This document shows positions 33,164 through 42,965 of a DNA stretch of 64,000 nt, piece by piece; positions within the stretch are counted from its first letter, which is position 1; the number at the start of each line of letters is the position of its first letter. Source of the DNA: CBDBND01 sp965262665 (lineage in GTDB: Bacteria; Pseudomonadota; Alphaproteobacteria; Rhodospirillales; Rhodospirillaceae). Location: assembly GCA_965262665.1 (NCBI GenBank), contig OZ253551.1:372001-436000 (forward strand), read 5' to 3'. The translations under genes and the position numbers were made by a program. The notes beneath the pieces are model-generated. The model searched no databases. It saw only the letters and a program-made list of their open reading frames with translations, and had not been told where the DNA came from.

Positions 33164-34699
33164 TTAAGAGGTGAGTGCACTGATTTCTCGTGCCACCCGC
33201 TGGCCTGACCAAAGCGCTCCGTTCATTGATCCTTCAGTGTCCGCAGCAGTGTGCTCCCCGGCGAAATGCACACGTCCCTCGGGGACGGTAAGGATTCGGC
33301 GTAATGACGTCAGGTGGCCCGGCTTGTACCAGATCTTGGATCCGCGGGCCCATTTGTCTTCGTCCCAGCACTTCGTAATACCACCCTCAAAATTCTCCTG
33401 AATCTGCGGGAAAACCTTTTTCAAGTGGTCAAGTGAATGTTGTATCCGGTCTTCTTCTGACATGGCCATAACGGCACGCGCCTGTTCGCCCGCCGTATAG
33501 GTCTCCAGTATTCCGCGTGGTCCAGGCTGACCATATGAGCTATCGATGATGAACATGAGAGGCAGATCCGTTGCGGCTAGGTGTCCGAGGCCTTCCTGTT
33601 CCCAGAATCGGGTTGTCGATTGCAAATACACGCGGGACATAGACGTATAGGGTATTTCCTCGATCGCTGCTTGCTTTTCCGCCGAAAAGTCTGGAGACAC
33701 CTTCAATCTGGTTTCAGGGTGCCTCATAACGGACAATGGAATCGTGGAAACCACATAGTCAGCCGACATTGTTTGAGGTGTGCCTGCCTCCAAGAAAGTT
33801 ATCCGCACTTCCCGTGCGTCTTGGTCGATTCCGATGGCGGGCGCCCCATAGCGAATTTGATCCTTGAGCTGCGCGGCAAAGGTCTTGGGAAGATTGTCTG
33901 TTCCTCCCTGGATCAAATACCAATCCTTGAGCGTTTCGCTGCGAGCGCCATCGCGCAGGAGATAAAGAGCTGAGGTCTTACCAATTCCGTCGCCGTTCAT
34001 GTTAAGGTAATTCAGTCCCAAAATCTCTATCGCTCCCGGAGAAGCTCCCTGGCTCCGCAAGAATTCCACGTATGTCATTTCGTCATATTTCTTCAGCGCA
34101 GGCGGAGGCCAGTCGAGAGACTCAGCGTCTCCGATCTCATCGTACAACGGGAGCACGTACTTCGCTCTCATCCCTGGCAATCCCAACTTTTCTTCTTCTG
34201 CCGTGAGTTCTATGGGCCATTGGGTCATTTCCCCAGCCTTGGTGCGGACTCGTTTCCCTCTGAGGAAGTAGAACGAACCTTCCTCTTGTGGCGTTGCCAT
34301 CTGGTGAGAAGTTAAGGACTCAAGAGGCACATCCAGGACTTCCATGTAATGCCTCGTGTAAAGATCCTGGTCCACGACGTAAACTGGACCGGCCTCGGCA
34401 AACAGACCATCGGAAAAACGATCCCGCATGGTGTAGGCCCGACCACCCGGACGGCTACGCGCTTCCAGAACATTCACATTGTGACCGGCATTAGTCAGTT
34501 CATAGGCTGCGGCCAAACCGGCGAGACCGGCTCCCAGAACAATTATGTTCTTAGGCGAGTCTGTTCGCTCCAGTTTTGCATACGGCTCGCCCGCAATGGC
34601 ACTCCGCGAAACAGAGGCAAGCAGCCCGTAGCTAGATAGCGCCGCCGATGCTAGCAGGCTTCGTTTTAGAAAATCTCTGCGATCTGTTCTCTGTTTCAT
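33164..34699 (-). CDS. Tat-exported flavin-containing amine oxidase
   Basis: 511 residues from the ATG at 34697-34699 (AAGGAA upstream). A twin-arginine leader (TDRRDFLKRSLLASAALSSYGLL) precedes the FAD-binding Rossmann motif IIVLGAGLAGLAAAYEL followed by EARSRPGGRAYT. The C-terminal FAD site is GRVHFAGEHTAADTEGSMNGALWSGQRVA. This is the flavin monoamine oxidase / polyamine oxidase family, which oxidises primary or secondary amines or amino acids to imines with release of peroxide, here in the periplasm. It is divergent from the TonB receptor gene at 35320, sharing a 620-base upstream region. No lesion is visible. Confidence 0.88.
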   Translation of the reverse strand: MKQRTDRRDFLKRSLLASAALSSYGLLASVSRSAIAGEPYAKLERTDSPKNIIVLGAGLAGLAAAYELTNAGHNVNVLEARSRPGGRAYTMRDRFSDGLFAEAGPVYVVDQDLYTRHYMEVLDVPLESLTSHQMATPQEEGSFYFLRGKRVRTKAGEMTQWPIELTAEEEKLGLPGMRAKYVLPLYDEIGDAESLDWPPPALKKYDEMTYVEFLRSQGASPGAIEILGLNYLNMNGDGIGKTSALYLLRDGARSETLKDWYLIQGGTDNLPKTFAAQLKDQIRYGAPAIGIDQDAREVRITFLEAGTPQTMSADYVVSTIPLSVMRHPETRLKVSPDFSAEKQAAIEEIPYTSMSRVYLQSTTRFWEQEGLGHLAATDLPLMFIIDSSYGQPGPRGILETYTAGEQARAVMAMSEEDRIQHSLDHLKKVFPQIQENFEGGITKCWDEDKWARGSKIWYKPGHLTSLRRILTVPEGRVHFAGEHTAADTEGSMNGALWSGQRVAREISALTS

Positions 34700-35319
34700 T
34701 TGAATGTTCCTTAAACTATGGTCCTGGAAATTCGACTTTTGGCTCACGCGGAGTCATTCGCAACGACTGTGCTATCCCAGCAAAGTACGGTCGGGTCCAT
34801 CACTGGTTACCCGCCTCCAAGTCAACGCATATGATTTAGGAAGCTTACGGAGACGTGAGTGCTGTTCATTGAATCGCTGTGCTTTAAGATGTTGTGGCAC
34901 GGTTGCAATAACCCCACGACTCAATACATGAGTGCAGTTTTCGACACCCCTTGCCGGAACCTCGCGCTCAAAATCGCTGCAGCACATTTACAAAGACTGA
35001 ACAGCCCTTCCCTACCGGGCGACAGTTTCGCCATTGTAACGCTCAAAAATGTCCGTCGTAATTATAGACAAATCGGCAACTTGTTTGCACATGCCGGACA
35101 CATTGACAAGCTGTAATGTTAGCTTTTAGCATCGGGCAAACAAGACTTGCGTCAACATATAAAATTATGTCTCACTCCTAAAGAGTGTCAAGCTAAATGT
35201 AGTCAGACAGAAATAACCGTGGCCGCAACTTGGCCAAAAAAATGACAGCAACATTAGCAACGACGACAGCTTTAGCAACGACATCAGCTTTAGCAACAAC
35301 ATCAGCGGGGGAGTCTACA
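34700..35319. promoter_or_regulatory. divergent upstream region with three 18-bp tandem repeats
   Basis: The gap between the amine oxidase and TonB receptor genes. Units at 35254-35271, 35272-35289 and 35290-35307 each begin ttagcaac and end in cagc, with one or two differences. They lie just before the GGGGGAG ribosome site of the receptor gene and could bind a regulator or shape the leader RNA. No gene is supported in the rest. Confidence 0.45.
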
Positions 35320-37848
35320 ATGCGTGGGGAAAATCTAGCAGTATTTGCAACATTGCTGCGCCAAACACTCGTGGTGTGCGGGTTGGCTTGTATACCGGTT
35401 GCGGACGTTGCCGCACAAGTTCTTGAAGAAATCATTGTTACGGCGCGTAAGCGTTCGGAAAGTCTGCAGGACATTCCTTTGTCTATTACTGCTTTTTCCC
35501 AAACCGAACTCGAAAGGGGCGGCTACATCGATTTGGAAGACATTTCTATCGCCACACCCGGCATGCAATACAATAATGAGTTAGCAGGTGTTAGACCCGG
35601 GCGTTTGTACAGCAATATTCGTTTTCGCGGTGTAGAAGGCAGTGAGTTTTCGACCCTGCAGACGGCGTCACTCTTTATCGATGGGGTTTTTGCCTTACAA
35701 GGTGCCCAAACCATCTCCTTGACCGATCTTGAGCGGGTCGAGGTCATCAAGGGGCCGCAGTCGGCTTCGTTTGGGCGCAATTCGTTTGCGGGCGCGATCA
35801 ACTATATCACCACAACCCCCAATCTGAATGAGTTCACAGGGAAACTCACATCTGATTTTGCAACGTACGGACAGAACGAGAACTCGATCAGTTTAGAAGG
35901 CCCGATTATTGAAGATAAGCTCGCGCTGCGGGTGGGTGTCCGCCTGTACAACAAGGGTACTATGTTCATGTCCAGTGACGGTGGGGACCTTGGTGAACAA
36001 CGTTCCGAAACTATTCACGCCACACTGTATGCAGAGCCGGCCGACAATTTCAACCTAAAGGCTCGAGTGTACTATCAGGAGGACGACGACGGTCCCGAAG
36101 CCACGGCGTTTTTCGTTGGACGGCTCAACGATACCTGCACCGGCACGACCCGGCCGGGTCTGGACGACGATGGCAACACGATCACCCTGACTCCCACACT
36201 TTTTCTTTGCGGTGTAGTACCCAATCCCGGCCAGCCCGGCGCGCCGGCGGTTGATCAGAATACACAGCTGTTTCCGCAAATCTTTGCAGCGCAGGGTAAC
36301 CCGGATTATCTCCTGACCAACCTGATTAATGAGACGGTTCCAGGTTTCGAGAACGCACCTGTTCCCGACGGGTTTGGCGTGCAGCGCGAGTTGATCCGAC
36401 TAAGTCTTGTGAGCGACTATACTTTCGAAAACGATATTGCGCTGACGGCTACCTTCTCTTATAACGAAAATGACGCTGCCGCGCTGCGCGACTTTGATTC
36501 GACACCCGTCGAGGTCTGGTGGATGAACAATCCACAGACCGGTGAGGACCTCGGAATCGATATAAGGCTTGCGTCCTTGGATGAAGACCGCCTGCGTTGG
36601 TTAGCTGGCTTCAACTATTATGAACAGGAGTTTCTGACCAGCGGATCTGGAGGGATCCTTGCGCACGCCTGCGGTATCGGCAACTTCTTTCCGCAACCGG
36701 ACGGAACTTTTCCGTGCACCGACCCGTTGACCTTTCCCCTCGGACAGGACGGCGGCGATTTTGTCGATGTGTGGGGCGTGTATGCGTCTGTTTCCTATGA
36801 TATTACCGACCAAATCACCGTCGATCTTGAAGGCCGCTATCAATCAGATAAGCGTACCGACGGTTTCAGCGACTTTTCCCGGAAGTTTAAGAATTTTCTA
36901 CCGCGTGTCAGCGTGAGCTACGAGCCAGTTGAGGACGTCAACCTGTACTTTACCGGTTCGCGGGGCATGTTGCCCGGCGTGCTCAACGCCAACATCCTCG
37001 CGTGCTCAGAAGCGGCGTTCATTGCCCCGTTCACCGACCCGCGCACGGGACAGCCGAGCACGTTGTCGGTGTGTGACCAGTTTAGGGAAGCATTGGGAGC
37101 GGACTTTTTTGAATCGACGCCCGACCAGTACCTCGACTCCATTGAGATCGGCGTGAAATCGAGGTGGATGGACGGTCGTATACTCTTCAACTTGGCGGCA
37201 TATACGCAGAAGTGGAAGGCGTCACCTTTCCAGACTTTCGTCACCCTTTTCCTGGACGATGACGGTGATGGGGTCCCCAACGCCATCCCAACCTTCCGTC
37301 AGGTGTCAACACCGGGAAACTCAAAATACCATGGCGTTGAGTTGGAAAGCGCCTTCCTGGTGAACGAAAACTGGAACCTGAATTTCAACCTGACCTATAA
37401 CGACAATGAATTCACCGAATTTCTGAGCTCTCTAACCTCGGCAAACACGGTGTTGGGAGCGAGGAATATCAAGGGCAACCGGTCAGGCCGCTTCCCCAAA
37501 TGGTCGAGCAACCTGTCATCGACCTATAGCGACCAGTTAAGTGGTGACTGGGGGTGGTACGTGCGTGGTGACGTCAGTTATATGGGTAAGGCTGTTGCCG
37601 GGTTGACCAACTTGGCCACCCTTGACAACTATTTTCTGTTCAACGGAAGAGCTGGTATCGAGAGGGAAAGTCTGCGCTTGGAGCTGTACGTGAAGAACAT
37701 ATTCGATGAAGACACTTGGCGGGGCGGCGTAGAATTTACCGATTTCTCTCTTCAGCCCGATCCCTTCTTCGCTTTTGACAAGCTGGGTATTATTCTGTTG
37801 CCGCAAGATAGACGCACGTTTGGCATTCGAGCGACCGTCGATTTCTGA
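35320..37848 (+). CDS. TonB-dependent outer membrane receptor
   Basis: 842 residues from the ATG at 35320, chosen because GGGGGAG lies six bases upstream and it gives a normal signal peptide (VVCGLACIPVADVAAQ). The longer frame from 35230 merely translates the tandem repeats. The plug domain follows: LEEIIVTARKRSESLQDIPLSITAFSQ is the TonB box region; ERVEVIKGPQSASFGRNSFAGAINYITTTPN is the plug core. The barrel ends RRTFGIRATVDF with the C-terminal Phe of outer membrane proteins. It belongs to the broad family common in sphingomonads and marine proteobacteria for importing organic compounds. An MFS gene follows 170 bases later. Confidence 0.92.
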   Translation: MRGENLAVFATLLRQTLVVCGLACIPVADVAAQVLEEIIVTARKRSESLQDIPLSITAFSQTELERGGYIDLEDISIATPGMQYNNELAGVRPGRLYSNIRFRGVEGSEFSTLQTASLFIDGVFALQGAQTISLTDLERVEVIKGPQSASFGRNSFAGAINYITTTPNLNEFTGKLTSDFATYGQNENSISLEGPIIEDKLALRVGVRLYNKGTMFMSSDGGDLGEQRSETIHATLYAEPADNFNLKARVYYQEDDDGPEATAFFVGRLNDTCTGTTRPGLDDDGNTITLTPTLFLCGVVPNPGQPGAPAVDQNTQLFPQIFAAQGNPDYLLTNLINETVPGFENAPVPDGFGVQRELIRLSLVSDYTFENDIALTATFSYNENDAAALRDFDSTPVEVWWMNNPQTGEDLGIDIRLASLDEDRLRWLAGFNYYEQEFLTSGSGGILAHACGIGNFFPQPDGTFPCTDPLTFPLGQDGGDFVDVWGVYASVSYDITDQITVDLEGRYQSDKRTDGFSDFSRKFKNFLPRVSVSYEPVEDVNLYFTGSRGMLPGVLNANILACSEAAFIAPFTDPRTGQPSTLSVCDQFREALGADFFESTPDQYLDSIEIGVKSRWMDGRILFNLAAYTQKWKASPFQTFVTLFLDDDGDGVPNAIPTFRQVSTPGNSKYHGVELESAFLVNENWNLNFNLTYNDNEFTEFLSSLTSANTVLGARNIKGNRSGRFPKWSSNLSSTYSDQLSGDWGWYVRGDVSYMGKAVAGLTNLATLDNYFLFNGRAGIERESLRLELYVKNIFDEDTWRGGVEFTDFSLQPDPFFAFDKLGIILLPQDRRTFGIRATVDF

Positions 37849-37858
37849 TTCAACCGGC

Positions 37859-37893
37859 GGCAGACAAAGTGCTTATAAGGTGCTTTGTCTGCC
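37859..37893 (+). terminator. hairpin after the TonB receptor gene
   Basis: GGCAGACAAAG and CTTTGTCTGCC form a perfect 11-bp stem with a 13-base loop, ten bases after the stop. The following bases are tcctct rather than a T run, so it is a weak terminator or an mRNA end stabiliser. Confidence 0.55.
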
Positions 37894-38021
37894 TCCTCTA
37901 ACTTCTGATGGAAAAGAAGGTCATTGGATCCGCCTTCCGACCAAAAGCTCATACCTAAGCCGGTTGAGAAACGTAGGCAACCTATGAGATCATTGGCCGG
38001 GGCTGTGCATCGGAGGAATAT

Positions 38022-39335
38022 GTGCGCCAAGCTGACGGGACAATTTATTACGGATGGTATATCCTCTTTGCCGCCGTATTGATCTATTTCCTGAACGTCG
38101 GCGCGACCTACTCGGCACCCCCTGTCTTCTATCCACAGCTGATCAAAGAATTTGCGTCAACTGAAGCGGCCATCAGCCTAACCGGTGCAATTCAGTTGAC
38201 TATTGCTGGTTTATTGGCGCCGTTTATCGGCGCACAAATAGACCGCTTTGGCGCACAAAGATTAATGCGCATTGGTGTCTTAGTGTTGGGTGGTGGCCTT
38301 GCGCTTTATCCATTCGCCACTGCTGTCTGGCAGCTCTACGTTTTGCACGCGGTGTTTGCCGTATGCCAACCCATTTGCGGACTGGTTATCCACGTTGTGT
38401 TGTTATCCGCATGGTTTATCAAAAAACGCGGCGCTGCAATCGGACTGGTCGTGGCTGGCTCTAGTATGGCAGGTGCAATCATCCCTAACGTCATCGCGCC
38501 GATCATTGCGAGCGCCAACTATGGGTGGCGTTGGGCTATTGGATCGCTCGCCGTTATGTTCTGGCTAATCGCAGTGCCATTGTGCTTTTTGATCATTAAG
38601 AACCGTCCACATGATTTAGGACAGCATCCGGACGGCGATAGTAGCGCAGAAGCCGAAAGCCCATCACCTACTTTAGACCCGTCAACACTGCCCGGCCTGA
38701 CTTTCCGACAAGCTTTACGAACCAGCGCTTTGTGGTACTTGGCTGTTGGCTCAGGACTGATTTTGTTCGCGATCGTCATCGTACAAAGCCACATCGTCAT
38801 TTACCTCAATCAAGACCTTGGCCTAACCCCACAGTTGGCAGCCTTTTATCTTAGCTTAACCTGGATGTTCAGCATTGCAGGGAAGTTTGGCTTCGCTTAC
38901 TTGAGTGATCGATTTAACAAAGCAAACATTATGGTGGTGACGACGACGCTTCTATTCGTCGGCAGCTCATTTCTACTGAGATTTGATCTTAGTGGCGGCA
39001 CCCTCTCCATAGGCTTAGTGCAAAGCCGCACTATGCTAACCATCTTCGCCGTGTTGTTCGGGTTAGGTTTCGGCGGCACCTTCAGTATGATTCAATTGAT
39101 GGTCGCTGAATGCTTTGGAGCCAAAGAAATGGGCCGTATCCTCGGCTTTATAACAATGGTGGATACTTTGAGCGCGTCCGCTGGAATTACCATCGCCGGC
39201 TTTCTGAGAACGTCCACCGGCAGTTATCAAATTCCTTTCTTAATCGTATTAATTAGCGCGTTTGCCGGCCTTATCAATGTCTGGTTCATAAAACCGGTTC
39301 CGTTCGAGAAGGAATCCAAACTCGCGAACAGCTAA
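38022..39335 (+). CDS. MFS transporter, monocarboxylate/oxalate-formate type
   Basis: 437 residues, about 12 membrane helices, starting YYGWYILFAAVLIYFLNVGATYSAPPVFYPQLIKEF. The PPVFYPQLIKEF segment with GAQIDRFGAQRLMRIGVLVLGGG between helices 2 and 3 is typical of the monocarboxylate porter branch (OxlT/MCT-like). It starts with GTG; GGAGG is five bases upstream. It lies on the same strand as the TonB receptor, so a plausible path is receptor across the outer membrane and this carrier across the inner one. Substrate unknown; small organic acids are typical. Confidence 0.88.
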   Translation: MRQADGTIYYGWYILFAAVLIYFLNVGATYSAPPVFYPQLIKEFASTEAAISLTGAIQLTIAGLLAPFIGAQIDRFGAQRLMRIGVLVLGGGLALYPFATAVWQLYVLHAVFAVCQPICGLVIHVVLLSAWFIKKRGAAIGLVVAGSSMAGAIIPNVIAPIIASANYGWRWAIGSLAVMFWLIAVPLCFLIIKNRPHDLGQHPDGDSSAEAESPSPTLDPSTLPGLTFRQALRTSALWYLAVGSGLILFAIVIVQSHIVIYLNQDLGLTPQLAAFYLSLTWMFSIAGKFGFAYLSDRFNKANIMVVTTTLLFVGSSFLLRFDLSGGTLSIGLVQSRTMLTIFAVLFGLGFGGTFSMIQLMVAECFGAKEMGRILGFITMVDTLSASAGITIAGFLRTSTGSYQIPFLIVLISAFAGLINVWFIKPVPFEKESKLANS

Positions 39336-39352
39336 ACACCTTCTCCCAACCT

Positions 39353-39685
39353 TCACTGTCCGATCTTTCTAATTTTCAGCCGGCCGTCATCCACCTGGAC
39401 TTCATAAGCCGTTGCCTCAATACCGGCACAATTGATTCCCTTGCCGTCTTCAAACCTGAAGATATAACCATGCTGAGGGCACTTAATCATGTTTCCTAAA
39501 AGCAAGCCTTGGGACAAGTCAGCGTCCTTATGCGGACACCAGCGTTGTATCGCACTAAAGGTGTCACCAACACGAAAGACAGCGATTTCTTCGTCACCGG
39601 CCTTCACAACGATCGGAAACGCGGCCGTGTCGGAATCCAACTCACAAACATCTTGCCACGGTGCTTTGCTCAATATCGACTCCAT
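39353..39685 (-). CDS. Rieske [2Fe-2S] ferredoxin
   Basis: 110 residues. The Rieske cluster ligands are visible: C50-P-H52 and C69-x2-H72 (RWCPHKDADLS and MIKCPQHGYIF). It is a soluble single-domain electron carrier of the type that feeds oxygenases. It lies 22 bases downstream of the amidohydrolase on the same strand and is probably cotranscribed. No oxygenase is adjacent in the cluster; the bicupins or the TauD enzyme do not normally need a Rieske donor, so its partner is unclear. It converges on the MFS gene with 17 bases between the stops. Confidence 0.88.
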   Translation of the reverse strand: MESILSKAPWQDVCELDSDTAAFPIVVKAGDEEIAVFRVGDTFSAIQRWCPHKDADLSQGLLLGNMIKCPQHGYIFRFEDGKGINCAGIEATAYEVQVDDGRLKIRKIGQ

Positions 39686-39707
39686 GGGAAAACCTAGAGC
39701 TGTTCGA

Positions 39708-41195
39708 TTACGCCGCTACATTGCGCATTCTTTCGATTGCAAACTGCTTAGGCGTTCTCATTAACAGCAGCCCTAACTGATAGGTGAAGGGGTCTTCAAA
39801 GAAAATATTGTGAACTGCCAACAATGCTTCTTTTAGCGGGATGCCAACCTTTTCTTTGGTCCGATAAAAGCAATTGTTGAGTTTGTTCGCCGCGGGTATG
39901 TCTACACTGCGTCCTTCCCAATCTACTGTTTCTAGCTCCTGAGCCAAAGCGGCCAAGAATTCCTTTTGGCTCAGCTCAAGCGTTTCGGCCGCCTCTGGAA
40001 TCTTTTCTTCCGCGATGTGCCAATACCAGTTTCGTTGATCATGTGCCAAGGTTAAATCGGCATCGTACCGTTTGCCGTTTTTAAACGTCATCACAGGCAC
40101 TATTTTTTGGGTTCCTTGGCGCGTAACTTGCATGACATCGGAATATTCGAATTCCCCTTCTTCGACTCTCAATACCGCCACATCTGCCGGGAAGCCCGGT
40201 GACAAGCTTCCGGCTTTGTGGTCGAGAGAGATGGCTCGCGCCGGCGCTATTGTGACTCGTTCTATCACTTCGGTTAGGCTTAAGCCTAACTTCAGAAATA
40301 TGGACATAACATGTGTTAGTGAATAGCAAGGTCCGGTCACATTGATCTGTTGAAGGTCTGAGCTGATCAAACTCGGCGGAAAATCCTGGGCAAGCGCACT
40401 TTCAGCAACGTCGAAGGAAAAATTGAATGAGCCGAATCCAACATCTGTTAATACGCCACGCCGCCCAGCATCCCGAACTTCTGGTAACAGTTTGCCATTG
40501 TCATCAAGTATTCCGCCTGGGTTGCCATGATACACATGGGTGATCATGTCCCCCTTTTCAGAAAACCTGTATGCCTCCGGGGTAACGACGCCGGGTTTCG
40601 GACCGTCAAGCTCTCCGGTATGAAGGTAAAGCGGTACGCCGAGTATTTCTGCTAACCCTTTCGCAAGTTTGATGACACCCGGCCCGAAGCTGTAAATTGC
40701 TCCGGTTTTGACATATTTGAACGCGTCTTTGTGGTGCTCGGCGAGGTCCAACCAATCATCCATCGGCAGATCGGTAATGCTCCGAATATCACCTTCTTCA
40801 TAATCCACGCCAACCAACCCAAGCGGCCGCAACATGACCCCAGCATAAAGATCCGTGATCAAACGATCTTTTAAAAGGGCTGACATTTCATGAAATGTGG
40901 TTACACCCGCGCTGCCTGCGTCGACAAAGGAAGTTACACCTTGGTAGACGCCCACCCAGTCTGGATAGGCAAATCCAATGATGCCGTAAGCGTGGACATG
41001 CACGTCAATTAATCCGGCAGTGACTACACAGCCGCTGACATCAACGACCTCTGCGTCGTGCGGCTGTTGGTCAGCACCTACCCCTGCAATCTTTCCGTCT
41101 TTGATGAGAACGTCCGCCACTGCATCAAGGCCATTTCCCGGATCAATTACCCGGCCCCCTTTCAGGACTATGTCTTTACCCACTTCTGTCAGCAT
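39708..41195 (-). CDS. amidohydrolase (dihydroorotase-like metallohydrolase)
   Basis: 495 residues. TIM-barrel metal ligands are visible: H66-V-H68 in GLIDVHVHAYG, probable carbamylated Lys K163 in YVKTGAIYS, H192 (YLHTGEL), H220 (ITHVYHG) and the final Asp D251 (LTDVGFG). The composite domain around it (VLKGGRVIDPGNG at the start and SLSPGFPADVAVLRVEEG late) is standard. It resembles the amidohydrolase/deacetylase branch, which opens cyclic amides or removes acyl groups. A C-terminal extension of about 90 residues (after 400) is unusual. It would hydrolyse an amide or lactam in the local pathway, with a Rieske protein gene downstream. Confidence 0.85.
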   Translation of the reverse strand: MLTEVGKDIVLKGGRVIDPGNGLDAVADVLIKDGKIAGVGADQQPHDAEVVDVSGCVVTAGLIDVHVHAYGIIGFAYPDWVGVYQGVTSFVDAGSAGVTTFHEMSALLKDRLITDLYAGVMLRPLGLVGVDYEEGDIRSITDLPMDDWLDLAEHHKDAFKYVKTGAIYSFGPGVIKLAKGLAEILGVPLYLHTGELDGPKPGVVTPEAYRFSEKGDMITHVYHGNPGGILDDNGKLLPEVRDAGRRGVLTDVGFGSFNFSFDVAESALAQDFPPSLISSDLQQINVTGPCYSLTHVMSIFLKLGLSLTEVIERVTIAPARAISLDHKAGSLSPGFPADVAVLRVEEGEFEYSDVMQVTRQGTQKIVPVMTFKNGKRYDADLTLAHDQRNWYWHIAEEKIPEAAETLELSQKEFLAALAQELETVDWEGRSVDIPAANKLNNCFYRTKEKVGIPLKEALLAVHNIFFEDPFTYQLGLLLMRTPKQFAIERMRNVAA

Positions 41196-41450
41196 TTTGG
41201 GCTCCCCAGATTGTGCGGTTCTAATAAGCTTTTTAATGGTTATCTGTACCGGACTGACACCGAAGAGTTAATCAACCTTACAGAAGTCCTTTACTCTGAT
41301 CACATACCCAATCTATCACTAAGTGTTCTGGAGGAAAACTAGATTACGCTGGATGAGTGGGGGACCCCGTCACGAACAGGAGCCAAAACAGAACAGCCCG
41401 TTAGCGACCGTCAATTGCTAAGCCCGTCCATGTCAACAAGGAGGAAAACT

Positions 41451-41837
41451 ATGCGAACTGTATTTGGTGCGGTAACAATTCTATTTGCGATCTTGACCAG
41501 TCATGCCCATGCCTTGGACTTGCCACAGCTCAACACCGACGCGAATGAGGCTTGCGAAGAGGCCTTAAAACTCCACAAAGCGGGGATAACCAATGATACC
41601 ATCTATCAGATCGTGTTATGCGCGATCTGGAAAGAAAGCAATGACATTACGCCCTTTACGGCTCACGAAATTACGCAGCGGGGACTCAGTTTAGAATGCG
41701 TTCGCAAGGATTCCGTAAGCTGCAATCAACGGGCCAAAAATCTGTGTAAGAGCCTGGACTTAGGATTTACGGATGCGCTGGCGTGGGCCACGGAAGAAGA
41801 TTCGGCTGACATCCTCAAGACGATTGTGTGCAGATAG
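41451..41837 (+). CDS. small exported cysteine-containing protein
   Basis: 128 residues. The signal peptide MRTVFGAVTILFAILTSHAHA is clear and a strong AAGGAGG precedes the ATG. The mature part has seven cysteines (ANEACEE, IVLCAI, LECVRK, VSCNQ, KNLCKS, TIVCR) and is mostly helical, so it is probably a disulfide-stabilised periplasmic protein. I do not recognise the family. It stands alone between a divergent and a convergent gene. Confidence 0.7.
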   Translation: MRTVFGAVTILFAILTSHAHALDLPQLNTDANEACEEALKLHKAGITNDTIYQIVLCAIWKESNDITPFTAHEITQRGLSLECVRKDSVSCNQRAKNLCKSLDLGFTDALAWATEEDSADILKTIVCR

Positions 41838-41887
41838 CGCTTTCTGCCGGTTTCGGGGGCCCGCAAGGGTTTTGATCGACCGAGGGG

Positions 41888-42706
41888 TCAGCTCCAGTTA
41901 CCCCACGGCTGCAAATCAGTGTTTTCCGGCCAGCTGCTATTAGCAAGGTAGAGTTCCACCTGCCTTTCGCCGACTTCTGATTCCGAGAAATCAAAGTCAA
42001 TCTGCTTATTCCCACGGGCGAACCAAACCGCGCTGGTGCGGGTCGCCTGCGGTCCATGGGGTTCGTCACCGGCGCGGAAAATATAGGTCCCAGGAAGGAC
42101 CTGACCGGCCATGCCCATGAGATAATCCCCTTCCATTAACACCAGTTCCTCCCAGGTCTCGTGGGCCTCGAGGCGTGGATCAAACCATCCTCCGACCTTG
42201 TAACTGAGGAGGGTATAAGCCGTTGTCACCTGGTCCTCGTGTAACATTTTGTAAAACACTTTTGGACCCGCTTCCGAAGCTGCCCTACCTCTAAAGTCGG
42301 GGACCGGGACCCAAGGTATAGCGCTTATGTCCGCGATGCACTTAGGAGGATTTTTTTTCCTGAACTCTCCTCGGAATCGATCATCCAAAGTACTGAGCAT
42401 TCCTGCAGTGAGGTCATCTTGTGCACCGGTGTTGCTGGCCGGCAGGTAGAGATAGCCTCCCCTTTTTATCTCCCAGTCGTCGATTGTCAGCGCGCCATCC
42501 AATACAAGTATTTCCAAATCATTGGTCGACGGCGCCGAGGGTTGCCAATACCAATAGGCGGCAAACCAGACGAGACGTGTTTCCGCTCCCGACCCTCGCT
42601 CTGCGCTGAGCTGCACAGAACGCGACTCCACCTCACCAGGTGCTAGTGAATTGGGGGTCAATAGGAGTGAAGGAAGTTCCAGAAATTCAACCCGTTCTCG
42701 ACTCAT
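41888..42706 (-). CDS. bicupin protein (DUF4437/ChrR-type), copy 3 of 3
   Basis: 272 residues. First half: NDLEILVLDGALTIDDWEIKRGGYLYLPAS. Second half: LEAHETWEELVLMEGDYLMGM, PGTYIFRAGDEPHGPQATR, with His and Glu at cupin ligand positions. It is a clear paralog of the 32080 protein and more distantly of the 6042 protein, so three members of one small family lie within 37 kb. It is 260 bases downstream of the methyltransferase stop on the same strand. Whether it is an enzyme or a ligand-binding protein is open. Confidence 0.75.
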   Translation of the reverse strand: MSRERVEFLELPSLLLTPNSLAPGEVESRSVQLSAERGSGAETRLVWFAAYWYWQPSAPSTNDLEILVLDGALTIDDWEIKRGGYLYLPASNTGAQDDLTAGMLSTLDDRFRGEFRKKNPPKCIADISAIPWVPVPDFRGRAASEAGPKVFYKMLHEDQVTTAYTLLSYKVGGWFDPRLEAHETWEELVLMEGDYLMGMAGQVLPGTYIFRAGDEPHGPQATRTSAVWFARGNKQIDFDFSESEVGERQVELYLANSSWPENTDLQPWGNWS

Positions 42707-42965
42707 TTAGCTGTGAACCTTGCGCGCATTGGGTCACACCGGGGTAACAAAAGGTCCTGTGCTTGAATGAAACGAGTTGACAGGAACGTTCTTGCCTCAC
42801 GTTGTGGCGGATTGGCTGAACTGACCGGTGCAGCCTATGACGTCCTGGTCAACAAAGGCAGTATCGCCAGAGTTGACGTTTCGAAATAGATGCTGGGCGG
42901 AGTTGATGTCGATGCACACGCCTCCATGTCGTCCGCCATACGTCCCAAAAAAATTATTCGTTGTT

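Noticed and set aside
35230..35319. N-terminal extension of the TonB receptor encoding LATT repeats
   Set aside because: It comes only from reading the tandem repeats; a strong ribosome site and a normal signal peptide mark the ATG at 35320.
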